Position numbers and translations under genes: made by a program. A model generated the notes under the pieces. The model was not told where the DNA came from, ran no database searches, and worked only from the letters and a program-made list of their open reading frames with translations. Below are positions 49,288 through 61,374 of a stretch of 64,000 bases of DNA, piece by piece; the stretch's first letter is position 1, and every line of letters starts with the position of its first letter. This DNA is from Pelecanus crispus (lineage: Eukaryota; Chordata; Aves; Pelecaniformes; Pelecanidae): NCBI RefSeq assembly GCF_030463565.1, contig NC_134644.1, positions 150,747,967 to 150,811,966 on the forward strand. The letters are read 5' to 3'.

Positions 49288-52200
49288 TGCCTTCCTGCAT
49301 CTCTGCTGGATTCCAGGTGTTTAAGCTTTCCGCCCTGCAATTTTTCCCCAGCAGGGCCTGATGAAGACCTGAGAAAGAGGGTGGACAAGAGTGTGCTGCT
49401 CACTCTGCAATTCATTCAGCATGTCCCTGACAGTCCTCTTTCCCATATGTTCCTCAGATGTAGGGTGACAGGGTTGTGGGGTAAATGCATTGTTGTGCCA
49501 GTGGGAAGTGGCTGACTTTCCTGGAAACTCTTCATCCCTTTTCCCAGCATGCATTTAAATATGGGCTCATTATATGATGGGGGAGAGGCTACAAGCCTTC
49601 TAGATAAAATGGTCATGGGGAGCAGGCTGCCTGCTCCTGTGCAGTCATCTGGAGCGCAGCTGAGGCTTTTAGGAGATGAGGCCAAAGGCAGCAAGCTAGG
49701 TGAATTGTACTGCCATACTGCACATGGCCTGTGGGCTACAGGTTGTTCATCCTAGTTTTTTTGCTTACAATTGTGAAGAATGTTAAGATTTTGCAGTAAA
49801 ACTTTAGAAAAATACTTAACAGCATGAGAAAAATCTGCTTAAGCCACAATGAAGTCTCTAATTCTTTCTACCAGCCTTCCACAAGGAGGGAGCATCTGGT
49901 GGACAGAATAGATCAGAGTGCTCAGTGCATATGCTAGTGGTTTCATTGTCATCAACAGACATTACATTTTTGTTGATTTATTTTGTGCAACAAATAAAAC
50001 TTCATTTCCTGCTCTATGGATGTTCTACTTTGCTTGACTTGTACAGAAATGAACTACGGTTGTATCTATATAAAAGTTGAAAGCAATTGGGTGGCATGGA
50101 GTTAATGGTGGCCATCTTTTTTATCTACTTATGCATATACAACAGTTCTTTTCATCTGAAATCCTCTGGTTGTTGATGTTGCTAAAACTTCTGCAGTTAA
50201 CTTTCCCTCCTCAGGACTGTTATCTAAAGGTCAAGATACTCTCATCTTTTCTTCCTTTATTACATATCTGAGTATTCTACTCATAAATGTGGCTTATAAA
50301 ACTGTAGTTTATTACCCATATACTGATTGTTTAAGCACTTCTGTTCTCAGTAAAGTAAATCCAAGTGAGCTGTGTATGCATATAGTTGTTGGAAAAGTTG
50401 AGATTCACTTCTATCAGTGTGTGTATAACCCAAATTAACTTGAAAATAGCTGCTCAGTCATTTTACTTCTGGCCTTTTAGATGAAAAGATAATTTCTGCA
50501 AAAATATATTTTTCTTTCTAGTGAAATTCCAATGTTGTTTTTAGCGTTTATTTTTCTTCTGTCTTGAAAAAAAAAAAAAAGAAAATGAAACAAGATACTG
50601 AGTTTGGAAAAACACAGAGCAGTATTTTCCTGCTTGTCAAAGCGGGACCCTCACATCTTTGGGACTATTGAGTATTGAGTTGGATCTAATTAAACTGCTG
50701 CTCTGTTGTGTGTGACTTGTGGCTTGGATGTCTGGTTCTCCATTCTGGGCTGTGTTTCTGGCTGTGTTTCCTCAGAAGCATCACTGTCTTCTTTTTCGCT
50801 GAAGTGCCTAAAAAGGTACACGAGTCCTGTGGCTCCAGGGCACCACCAGGGAGATGTTCTTTTGGAGGAGAGAGAGAACTGGACATACCCAGAGCTAGTG
50901 TGTCTTGAGGCCATGTTTCACTTCAGGGAGATGTTTTTATGTGTGTGAAAACAGCAGAATATTTGGATCAGAGAAAGTAAAGTTGTGGTGCTTGCAGGAA
51001 TACTGGAAAACTTTATTGAAACAGAAATACCAAAATACAGTTTTTTCAGAAATCTGAAAGTAAATTGTGGTGCTTCCAATTAAACAATTTTTTTTTTTTT
51101 CTACCAGTTTTCATCTTGATCTAGTACTAAAAGCAAATATCAAGGTAATGAGGCCACAGGAGCCTGACTGCAGTGAATTGGCCAGTGTTTTAGCATCTGG
51201 CGAGGAACAGACTTGCTTCAGAATTGCCATGTGATGAGTGTTCAGCTTCCCTCTGGCTATGCTGGACCTGGCTAGAGGTTGATGATTCTGTCCCACAAAT
51301 TCTTAGTTTGGGATGCAATTATATGATTCAGACCCTATTTGAGGGTAAACAGCAGCTAATTTGAAACTAATGCTTTATGTCTTTTATCCATTGTTAAACC
51401 AATCTGATCATTAGACTAATACCAAGATCCTATCCAGACCTTGGCACCAGTGGGACCAGTAAAAGTCCTGTGTGCATTGCTTGCTCATGGAAGAGGGACC
51501 CTAGCTTTTGAATTAATTTTTTATGATCTGCTGACACTGGTATTTTGTGATTTCTGTTTTAATAGGCTTCTGAGCTCTCCTGAGCAAAGAGCAATCTTAT
51601 GTGCTCCTTTCTCAGCTTTTTGGAAAAGAACTTGGAGGCAGTATGCCAGTCCCAGAACAAATGATGGGTAGTGCCACAAGGGAGAAAAAGCTGTGGGGAT
51701 TGCTCCTAGCAGTTCTGAAGAGATCCTTTGCTTGTGAGATACCACTGTAGCAGAAACATGAAGGAAGTGTTGTCTGGTGGGATTGAGCTCTTTATGAGTG
51801 GTGGTGCCCTTCCTCTTTAAACTTTGTCCTGTCCTGCTCTGCTTGAAGACAGTCGGAGCAGCACGACATGCATATGTGTTCCTTTTTCCCCGCTCCCTTG
51901 TGCCTCATCCTAAGTGATCTTAAGTTCTCTCTTTTCCGTCTGTTCTAGTGTTTTTGACTTTTGCTCATTTTTTGATGCCTGACCTGTGAGGTTTGTCCAT
52001 CTAAAATGTCTGGTGTATGACATTTTATATCTTATGAATATGTAATATTCTTTGATATCTTCAGCAGATTCAAAATCTTAAGTGATGATACTTGCATCTT
52101 TAATGTGTAGCATGTTTGTTTTTTATACTCTTGTTTTTTTCATTTGAACAAACACGTTTCTTAGATCTATGCAAAAGGCTTATGTATAATAATCTTGTAC

Positions 52201-55200
52201 AGGCAGAAGGGAAGGACATACTTAAGTGGAGTGTTCTGCTGTTTTCAGTGTTTATCCCCGCCTCTAGGGCGACATGTAGTGCTTTCTCAAACGATTTCTA
52301 AAAGTAACCTTCTGAACACATTCAGGTCCTAAGAGCATAAAAGCTTCCTTTGTACATGATGGGGTTTTTTTAATCATTGAATTTAAATGTGGTATGATCC
52401 TGTCATATGTGCTGGCTTGATATAGCTTCTTGCACAAATCAAAATCTTTTTGGTATTTATTTCTATTCTTGAGTATAAATTCATGTGTTCTGTCACACTT
52501 ACTCTTATTATTGAGTAAGACATTGTTTTGCTTATGCAAGGTTATCCTCTTCTTTTTGTGATTTAAGAAACACAACGCAACAAGAAAAACATACATTTTC
52601 TTAAATGTATTCTGCCTTTGCTCTGGTTTTGGTTCCCTGCAAGGTGTGGCCCGTTCAAAGAGAAATGGGCTTGATCTGTGTCCTGTTCTGCTTCTGAAAG
52701 GCACTGCACATGTAGAAGCAAATACTGAAGTATGGTGCTTATTGACTTCAAGTATATACTGATTAATCAGGAATGATTCTAAATGAACAACAGATGAGTC
52801 TTGCATGGTGTAGGGATTTTTTTTTTAATTTGTGCCTGAACTATTGTTTCAAATCTTGTTTTAGAAATGGTAGGAGGGCAGGCAGGAAGATGGGGAAGGT
52901 AGGACAGGGATGCTTACTGACATCCAGGTCAGCCTGTGCATGTAAGATTTTGGTAGGCTTGAACGTTTTCAGAATGATTCTTAAGCTTTACTGCCTGAGA
53001 GATCTCATATGTTTCAGCTTTTTACTCATTGTTACTTTGGATCACCACTTGCTATGCTACTTGCTACTCTGTAAGATGCTGTTCTCCCCCTGAGCTTATG
53101 CTTTGCCTTTCTGAGCTTCCCTTCCTTGCTCCAACCACCTGTCTCGCTTAACAAACCCATAGTGCTTCAACTGCTACTTCATTTTTAATATGAATATAGA
53201 TTTATTGGAGCTATTGTATGGTTTATTTTGTCTTAATTAGAGGAGTGCAAGACCTGAGTTTTGGAAAGGGTTTGTGTTGTATTTTGAAGACGAGTAGTGT
53301 GTGAGCACGTTCCCTATCAGAAAGCCAGGCCTTAGAAGCTTGTCTTGCAGTCCTGTACTGGTTTCCATAAATATGTTTTATTCAGAATCCTGATCTAAAC
53401 TAGGCTGAAAATTAGAATAGCAACTAATTAGAGGACAAAGGTAATTTTTATGAATGAAATGTTTACAGTATTTGGAAACATTTATTTCTTAAAGGTTATT
53501 GAGTCTTAAAGATTAACAAGTGTTTGTCTGACAAAACCAGTTACATAGTACTCTCTCTTTTTTTTTTTTAATTGTATAAATTTAAAATCAAAATCAGATT
53601 TGGGTTCCATTAGAACAGCTCAATCCTTTTAATAGACTATTTGGATGAATCTCATAATCTAAAAAAATTGAACACTTGCACAATTTCTTGTGGGAGTTTC
53701 AAAGTATTTTCATTTGGCTTGGTAAGCAGAGGCAGTGTACATAGAATTTTCTGATGTAGTTTTTTTTTCTGACAGTAAAAATGCAAATAGTAGTAGTCTT
53801 TATCCTGCTTGTATTTATAAATAGAACTGTTTATAAACTCTCTCTTGATAAAATTTTTAATGAAAACCTGGTTATTTTAGTTTATTGCCTTTTCTTTATC
53901 CTCTTGGGAATGATACCGTTGTCCTGTTTTTCTATTTGTTCTTTTGCGAATTTTCATTTCTAAAAAAATGTTATTCCATGAACTGTTTAAATATTTGGTG
54001 TTTTGTCCAAAGCTTCTCCTATATAAAACCACTTGTATATTTTCACTAGAATGTTAAATATTTAAGACTGAGGTCAATTAATCAATGGAATGTTATGCCT
54101 CTTCTTATGATCCATTTTCTGAAGTGAGTCATTGCTTTTCCAATCTTTTAACTAAAATCACCCCTTTCATGGGAACATAGCTATATATTTCATTTATCAT
54201 ATTAGAGAACAGTGATACATAATATGCTTTTAAATATAGATTTAAATTACAGTAACAATATAAAATGCAAACAGTTTTCTACACCATTATCTTCTTTTGT
54301 TATAGTATAAGACTTAGAGAAAAAGATTTATTTGTAGTAATGTACCTTGTGATTTGGTAGAAAGAGGGTTCACAGTATGGTTTTGGGTGTGTGTTTTTTT
54401 CTTCTTTTTTTTTGTGTGAGGCTGCAGATGGTATGTTCCCACATGTCATGAGTTACATTATCTGCTGAGTGAATCAGTTCTTTTGCTCCTGTGTAACAGC
54501 AGCTGTGACAAACTTCTAGCAACATGTAAGTTGTTGGAAAAAGTCCCTAATAAAACTAAGTTTATCAAACTTCAAAACTAGTTTCTAGTAGATGTATGTA
54601 CTGAGAGACAACACTCGCTAGGGCTTGTCTTTATTCTATTGAAACTAGCTGCCTGTTGGTGTTCACTGTGTAGATAGCTAATTTTCTTTTTGGCCTGGGC
54701 CAAGCACTGACTATGTAGGTTATGCAGAAGGCTTCTTGTCGCTACAGGGTGTAGCATGCTGCAGGAGATCAGCTTGGGGACAGCAGTGTTGCTGCTTTGC
54801 TGCCCTTGTGGTACCTGCTGAGAAGTCTGCAAAGCCCCTGACTCCCAAGGTCAGCCATCTCATCCGTGGCCATCCATAGCCCTTCCCTCACCTTGTGTGT
54901 GGCCCAGCAGGTTCCCCAGTTGTCAAAACTCATGTGTAGTCCAGTAGCTTTACCCAGAGTGTTTCATTGCTGTGATATGTGTTGCCCTTAATTAATGCAG
55001 TTCTGAAACTGGTAGTTTGGTTGCCCAAAGATTGATTTGAAAATATTTAGCCATTTTAATTTCCTTCTTAGCAGTGGCATCTGCACAAAATACCATGCAA
55101 GTAGCAGGTAGTCTCATGATTCTCTGGAGGGTATGGTTTGCTACAGCTGGTTTTACTGGACTCTCTTACTCAATAAAATGTTTTACTGAATATCTCATAA

Positions 55201-55440
55201 CAAGCTGCTGTTATACAGTCATGGTGGTATTTTGTAGTATACCTAAAATAATCCACCTGTGTGGTTTTCAGCAAAAGGTTTAATGAATTGAGTCTTCCCT
55301 CGCTGCTGGCCTCTTCCACCTCCCCACCCTGAGTTGGAGATTATCCCAAACTCTGCTTGAGACGTGATACTGGGGCAAAGTAGCTCAGAAACTCAGGCTC
55401 CTTCCACCTAAGAAACACAGCTCCTTCCTCCAGAAGGGTT

Positions 55441-55517
55441 TAAAAAAAAAAAAACAAACCAAAAAACCCCCAAACAAACAAAATGCACACCCCCGCCCCC
55501 CCCCAAGCCCCCAACCT
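55441..55517. repeat. A-rich to C-rich low-complexity tract
   Basis: Twelve A grade through AAAC and CCAAAAAACCCCC words into long C runs. No coding or structured unit is seen. Confidence 0.85.
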
Positions 55518-56507
55518 TGCTAGGTATGTATTGTTAACAGACATGCCTTTCATTGCTTATCCAAAATGCTTGAACACAGTATCTTTATTCTGACTATATG
55601 GTCTTATATGGTCCTGTTTTACATCAGGAACAACTGGAAGTGTCTGAGGTGCATACTGGCACCTATTTTCTGAACATTGTGCTGTGGGATATTCAGATTG
55701 TTTAAAAGGTGGTCATCTAAACAACTGTATATTAGTATGGGGAAAAAGCTGTTTCCAATAACTTTTATAGATCTTGCTGTATTTAATATAAATCTAGTAA
55801 TATCTGTGTATGTAATTGTCTCTATATGATCAAAATCAATTATTGGACACACTTTTACACTCAGCTGCCTAATTAAAATTTACTGTCAAATGTGAGTGAG
55901 GTTTCTTTTTCCATTTAATAATGCTAGAACTAAGATTTAACGCTCGTGTGTGTAGTTCAGCTTTAGTATGTTGTAGTTGATTGAGGTATTGCTGTGAGAT
56001 GCTTATGGGAATTTTCTCATGCTAGTTGGTTTGGCTGTTGTTCAGAGAGTCATTTTCATAACTTCTTCCAAACTATTTTGGTAAACTTACAGATCTTAAA
56101 TATAATAAGCCCTTTAGTAAATTTTAGTCCCTTTAAAATCTTGTAGAGAGACAACCACCCATTTGAGTTTTACGTAGCAAAAGAGATATCTGTGAAAGAG
56201 AATAAGGGCAGTGTCTACTACTTTTTTTTCTTGGGTTAAGCCTGGTGACCGGCCATGCTATGACTAGCACTCTCTGGTGAAGGTTGTATTTCTCATGTAT
56301 TAAAGATGCTGGTTTTTAAGGAGCACTTTGGTTTTTGTTTCTGCCACTCTGCTTTCTTGTTTCCTTTGTCTTTTTTCATCTTTGTCATACTATCCCACCT
56401 CCATTTCTGATCATCTACTAGTCTGTCCTTTTTGGCACTATTCAGTAGTCAATATTGGAGTAAGTAAGTATTGAAGAAGCTTCCTACCATCCTGAATGAA
56501 TAGGCTT

Positions 56508-56590
56508 TTAAGGCCAACAGGAGCCTTTTGATCATCTAATCTGATTTTCTTATAAGAAGGTGTATGTAAATTGAACTAATTTTCTCTGAT
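56508..56590 (-). mobile_element. Ancient CR1/L3-like fragment, minus strand
   Basis: AAGGCCAACAGGAGCCTTTT, then GATCATCTAATCTGATTTTC, then TTATAAGAAGG follows the old CR1/L3 3' pattern GGCCAGAAGGGACC, then GATCATCTAGTCTGACCTCCTGTATAACACAGG. It is decayed; identification is from memory. Confidence 0.45.
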
Positions 56591-57829
56591 CTTTACGGCT
56601 ACCATAAATCCGGTTTCTTCCTTGGGCTAACATATGGCACCCAAAAAATTAGTTTGGTGCCTGGAAGTTTTCCTTGGGTAGACTTATGAAGGGTTTTTTT
56701 TTTAACTTGATTGGGATGTTTGCAGGGCTAGCAGCCCTAGCAAATTGAGTATCTGTGGCCTTGTTACTGCATACTTGGAAGTACAAGAGCAAACTTCAGC
56801 TTGGTGATTTAATGGTTCTCCCTGATGTTTATACTGCCACAGTGCTGGTGCTCTCCCAGATGCACACCCTGGGCTAATGGTACTTGCAGCAGGGGAACAA
56901 CATGAGACTCTCGGCTATGAGGCAGAAATAAAGAGTACTTTCTTCCTTTTCCCTCCTGACATTAGGAAGAGGAGCAGGATTTCATGTTCATAGCTTGTTA
57001 CAGAGGTTGGGATGCTGTAATTTGACAATTTTAACAGTAGTAAATATATGAAAGGGCTCAACTGGACTAGTGGTCTGTGGCTGGCATATACTTACTTTAT
57101 GAGATATTTGGCAAAATGAGCTGTCATCTTTTGGTTGCATGAATATGGGTGGATGGACAGACTTAAGCATAATGGAGTGTATTAAGCCAAGTGTAACATT
57201 TGCATAGGAGCAGTGGGGGAGAGAGTAAAGGGGGTGGGGACCAGAGAAGACTTGCTGAGTATGTTGGTGCTTCTTGAGCCCTCTGGGATGTGATGTGCAC
57301 CATGTATTTCTGCATATTTGCTTCCCCAGCACTGTGTGAAACATGCCAAATTTTTAGACTGCATAAGCAGCTCTTGCAGGTTTTTTGTTTAATTCAACTA
57401 AAAAGCCCCGCTACTTTTCAGCACTTGCTCCTCTTCTGTTCCTGCAGTTTTCTACTTCATGACGCTGTTGCAGCAGTCGGCAAAAACTCCTTTTGGAGGC
57501 CTTCAGTGGGGCTTCTGAAGACTTTTGAAGTTGAGGTTAGAGTTAGTCAAAATATATTTGTGAGGATTTAATCTCGTTCAAAAAACTTAGAGCATACCGG
57601 TGTTCTGCATAAATGTTCCCATTGTCTTTGGTCATTTGCCCTTTGGGATAGAAGCCAAAGCTACTGTGAGGAGTTACTCTGTTTTGTTGCTTGCTACAGC
57701 TGTAAATCAGAATTGATAAGGAAAGAATAAGAAAGTGCGATACCTCAAAACTTGGTAATTCTCAGCCTTTTTTATGTGTGATTCTTCAGCAGCCTTGAAG
57801 TGCTTTCCTGCTTTTAGGAGTGTGTAAAT

Positions 57830-58060
57830 AATGAAAGTGCTCACTGTCCATAAATGTCTTGATGCAGCCCATTTTCAAATGAGCGCTGTGCACCTTATTT
57901 AAACATACCAATGAGAGGTAACAAATATCATTTCATCAGTGATTTACATTAATCAAAGCTCTCTGAAAGTGAAAAGCTAGTGTCTGTTTGACTTGTCTTT
58001 AGCGCCTAATTACAGTGCAAAGCTTTTATTCTAGAACAAATCCTAGTTGGCCCTATCATG
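57830..58060. promoter_or_regulatory. Candidate conserved non-coding element in intron 3
   Basis: This unique block has balanced composition and carries ATGAGCGCTGTGCACC, TTTACATTAATCAAAGC and GCCTAATTACAGTGCAAAGC, homeodomain and TCF-like words typical of vertebrate developmental enhancers. No repeat or coding signal explains it. Conservation was not testable here. Confidence 0.25.
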
Positions 58061-61000
58061 TAGGAACAAGAGAAATGTGTTTAGAGTCCTCTGTTACCTC
58101 ATATCATGCCTGTTAGGTTTTGAGACATTTAGTTTTTGTGATGTTTGGAGCTTAAGAAGTCCTCAGTATGATATCAGAAAAATGTAATATTCCAAATACA
58201 TGTAAGTAACTATTTTTGTTGTGATTGACCTAAAATGGTGTACTGGCGAGGATGGTTTGCATTTTAAAAGAAAAATCTAAGCCTCTGTTTGGTTTTCTAA
58301 CCTAAGCATATACAATGAAAACCATACTTACTATTACATAAGAATATTTCTAGCACTGTTGTATAGAGATTACAGACTTCTTTAATCTATAAATTTTAAA
58401 AACCTGATCAGACAGGCAATTGTTTCACATTGAAGTGTAAACCTGAGTGGGAGGAAAAAAACAAACCAGGCAAAGATCTTTAATTTATAGGGATAGATAT
58501 GAATAGTTATGGATGTTTGTTATGAAAGTAACAGACAAAAAATATTCTCCCTGACCTACAACATATACCACGTGCAAAGTTTTTGATTAATTGCAATGAT
58601 ATTTTTCTAGTAAAATATAACATTGTGAATACCACAGACGAATATCACTTACTTGATACTTCTCACAGAAAACATTTTCATACACTGTTTTGCAAAGCCG
58701 AGTACTGGAACACAGATTACTCATGGAAAATTTTGTGGTGTATACAGGCCATCTACATTTTTTTCTCTTAAATTTATTTTGCAGACTGAATCTAGGGGAA
58801 AAACTGCCTAGTATGAGTTTTGTCCATGCAGATATGTATGGGACCCTTTTGTTTGTGGGAGTAGTTGTAAAATAATGTCTTAATAGATAATGATATTAGA
58901 TATCTGACACTTTAAGCAAAAGTGTATAAATATATAGTATATGTATACATACACAAACTTATGTGTAAATTACATATTCGTTTAGCTATAACTATATCCA
59001 CATATACTGTGTATACATTTATCTACTTTTATATACTAAATGGATAGGCATTGCCAAAATACCTTCATGAAGTAATCTTTCTTGGGAAGTAATTAAAGAC
59101 GGTAATATAGTACAGTTGCACACAGGAACAGAGGGTATATGATGGGCATGTGTGCACATAATATGATTATAATGCAGGCTCACAAGAAGAGCAGAGGTGG
59201 AAGCACCCCTTTTTTTTTTTTTTTGAGATCTTACATGTGACATGTTAATTTTCAGTTGGAAATGACATTTTTAGTAAGCTGCATCTGTATATCTAGAGGT
59301 ATTCATAACTTAGATTTGTGGGTAAGTTTGGCATTGAAATTTGTGATATAAAATTTATAAGGAGTTTAGATGATTGAACTGTGACTAGTGCTATTTTTGT
59401 CATCCAGAGATTTTATGAAAATCATAAAAGTATATATACAATTGATAACTTTCCAATATTCTGTATTGTGATTTGGCATGAAGTTTTGGCTTCATAATAT
59501 AGGTGCTCTTCATTCTTAATCTATATTGTTACTAGTTTAGTTTTCCAAGAGCTACTAAAACCCATAGGTTATCTATCTCCACTATTGCATCTCTTATTTT
59601 TTAACTGTTGCATTGAAACTTCAACTCTTTTTAATCATATTCTTAATTAGTTTTTAGGTTGTGTTTTCTATTTAAACCATATCTGTTCATATAATGCTTG
59701 TAGGGTATGGGATAGTTTAAAAAAGACTGCGTGTGGATAGAAAAAGACTGTTCATCACTTGGCACAATGCTTACATACATCTAAGTGTGCCTATGTGCTT
59801 CCACAAAGGGAGTTGGATTAGGATGGAGTTCTAACTGCCAGATCATGTTTCTAAAAACATATAGAAAGTCACTTTCTTGATACGTAGCGTATTGTCTATT
59901 TGAACCTTGTATTACAGCTTAGAAAGTGATTTGGAGGCTTGCGTAGACATAAAAGGACTATTTAAGCACTGTACACTTTCATATTCATTCAGTATGAGGT
60001 GGGTGTGTGTGGTTCTTTGCATCCCAGCTTCTTGACCAGAAAATTAGGGAATAATGATGTGCCAGCCCCTTAGCTATATGAAAGCTAGATGCGGGTTTGG
60101 GGTTTTTTTTTTTCTTATTGAGTATAAAACAAATACTTAATCTCTTGGTGCAATGAATGACAAACTTGTGTTTCTCTGTCAACAGTAAATCTTGAGAAAG
60201 AATAGCTCTTGGAATCAGTTGACCATGCTTATTCAAGATTTCGGAAAAAAACTGCTCAAACTGATGGGTATTAGAGCTTTGTATTTCCAGAGCAGTTTAA
60301 CAATATGTATGTATTGATGCTTTATGTTGAACAAACATAGTTTTTAAAATTTTATTTGTTTATTTATTTTAATGGTATATAGGACTCATTCAAAAGTGAC
60401 GGTTGCAGTGTCCAACTTTGTAGGCGTAAGTATGATATAGCTCAATCTAGTCTGTGAGATGTCCAGTAAATACTTGGCCTACAGAGTGCTTGAGGGGGAA
60501 GGAGGGGAGAGACAGTAGTGAGGAGATCTGCCTGGAAAGAGTAAGTGAAGGGGGTGTGTGTGTGGTGGATTCAGGGAGTGGATGGACTATGGTCTGTGCC
60601 ACAGGAGGGTGCTAAAGCATGAACCTGATCCTTGGGTGACTGCCGTCGGTGGACAATCCTGCATTGCCTTAGTCCTTAAGTTTTTAGTATTACCTAAATT
60701 TCAGATCCAGACTTTTTTGTAAAGTGAGGGATTTGCCTTCTGAATAATGGAATTAACTGTTGCAACTACTCTTCAGGGCTGCAGATAAAAAGCATCAGTC
60801 AAGGAAAACTCTCTTTTCATTTGATATGAATGCAGTTGCACTTAAAGTCTGCTACCCACAATACTATAAATTCATTTAAGTTAGTTTTTGAAGAAGCTAA
60901 AACGTTCGACGATCCCAGTAGATACCATGTAAAATGATAAATGTTAGAGAAACCTGCATGAGTTGATGAATTAATAGTGTGTTACCTGTGATTACTCATG

Positions 61001-61076
61001 TCAACCTTAAATTTATCAAACAGATTTCTTAATGTAAATAAATAGATAAAAACCTGATTAATTCTTCTCCCATGTA

Positions 61077-61374
61077 GTTAGCGATAGGACAAGAGGAAAT
61101 GGGCTCAAGCTGCGCCAGGGGAGGTTTAGGTTGGATATTAGGAAAAATTTCTTCATGGAAAGGGTAGTCAAGCATTGGAACAGGCTGCCCAGAGAGGTGG
61201 TGGAGTCACCATCCCTGGAGGGGTTCAAAACACGGGTAGATGTGGCACTTTGGGACATGGTTTAGTCTAGTCTACCCTTGATTGGCTTAGAGTGGACTTG
61301 GTAGTGTAGGTTAATGATTGGACTGGATGATCTTAAAGGTCTTTTCCAACCTAAACGATTCTATGATTCTATGA
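61077..61374 (+). mobile_element. CR1 LINE 3' end, young copy, + strand
   Basis: It starts GTTAGCGATAGGACAAGAGG and runs through CAAGCTGCGCCAGGGGAGGT and CATTGGAACAGGCTGCCCAG to TTTTCCAACCTAAACGATTC with an ATTCTATG tail. It is nearly identical to the copy at 19527 over their shared 255 bp and extends about 40 bp further 5'. The minus-strand frame at 61058-61258 is antisense to it. Confidence 0.95.

Noticed and set aside
50690..50948. Cryptic exon with acceptor TGTTTCCTCAG and donor AAAAG/GTACAC
   Set aside because: The peptide in any frame does not resemble VPS13B exon 4 and the donor is weak; splice look-alikes are expected in a 30-kb intron.
52264..52806. 180-codon minus-strand frame in VPS13B intron 3
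   Set aside because: No recognisable domain, mixed low-confidence composition, inside an intron on the opposite strand, and no splice or promoter signal.
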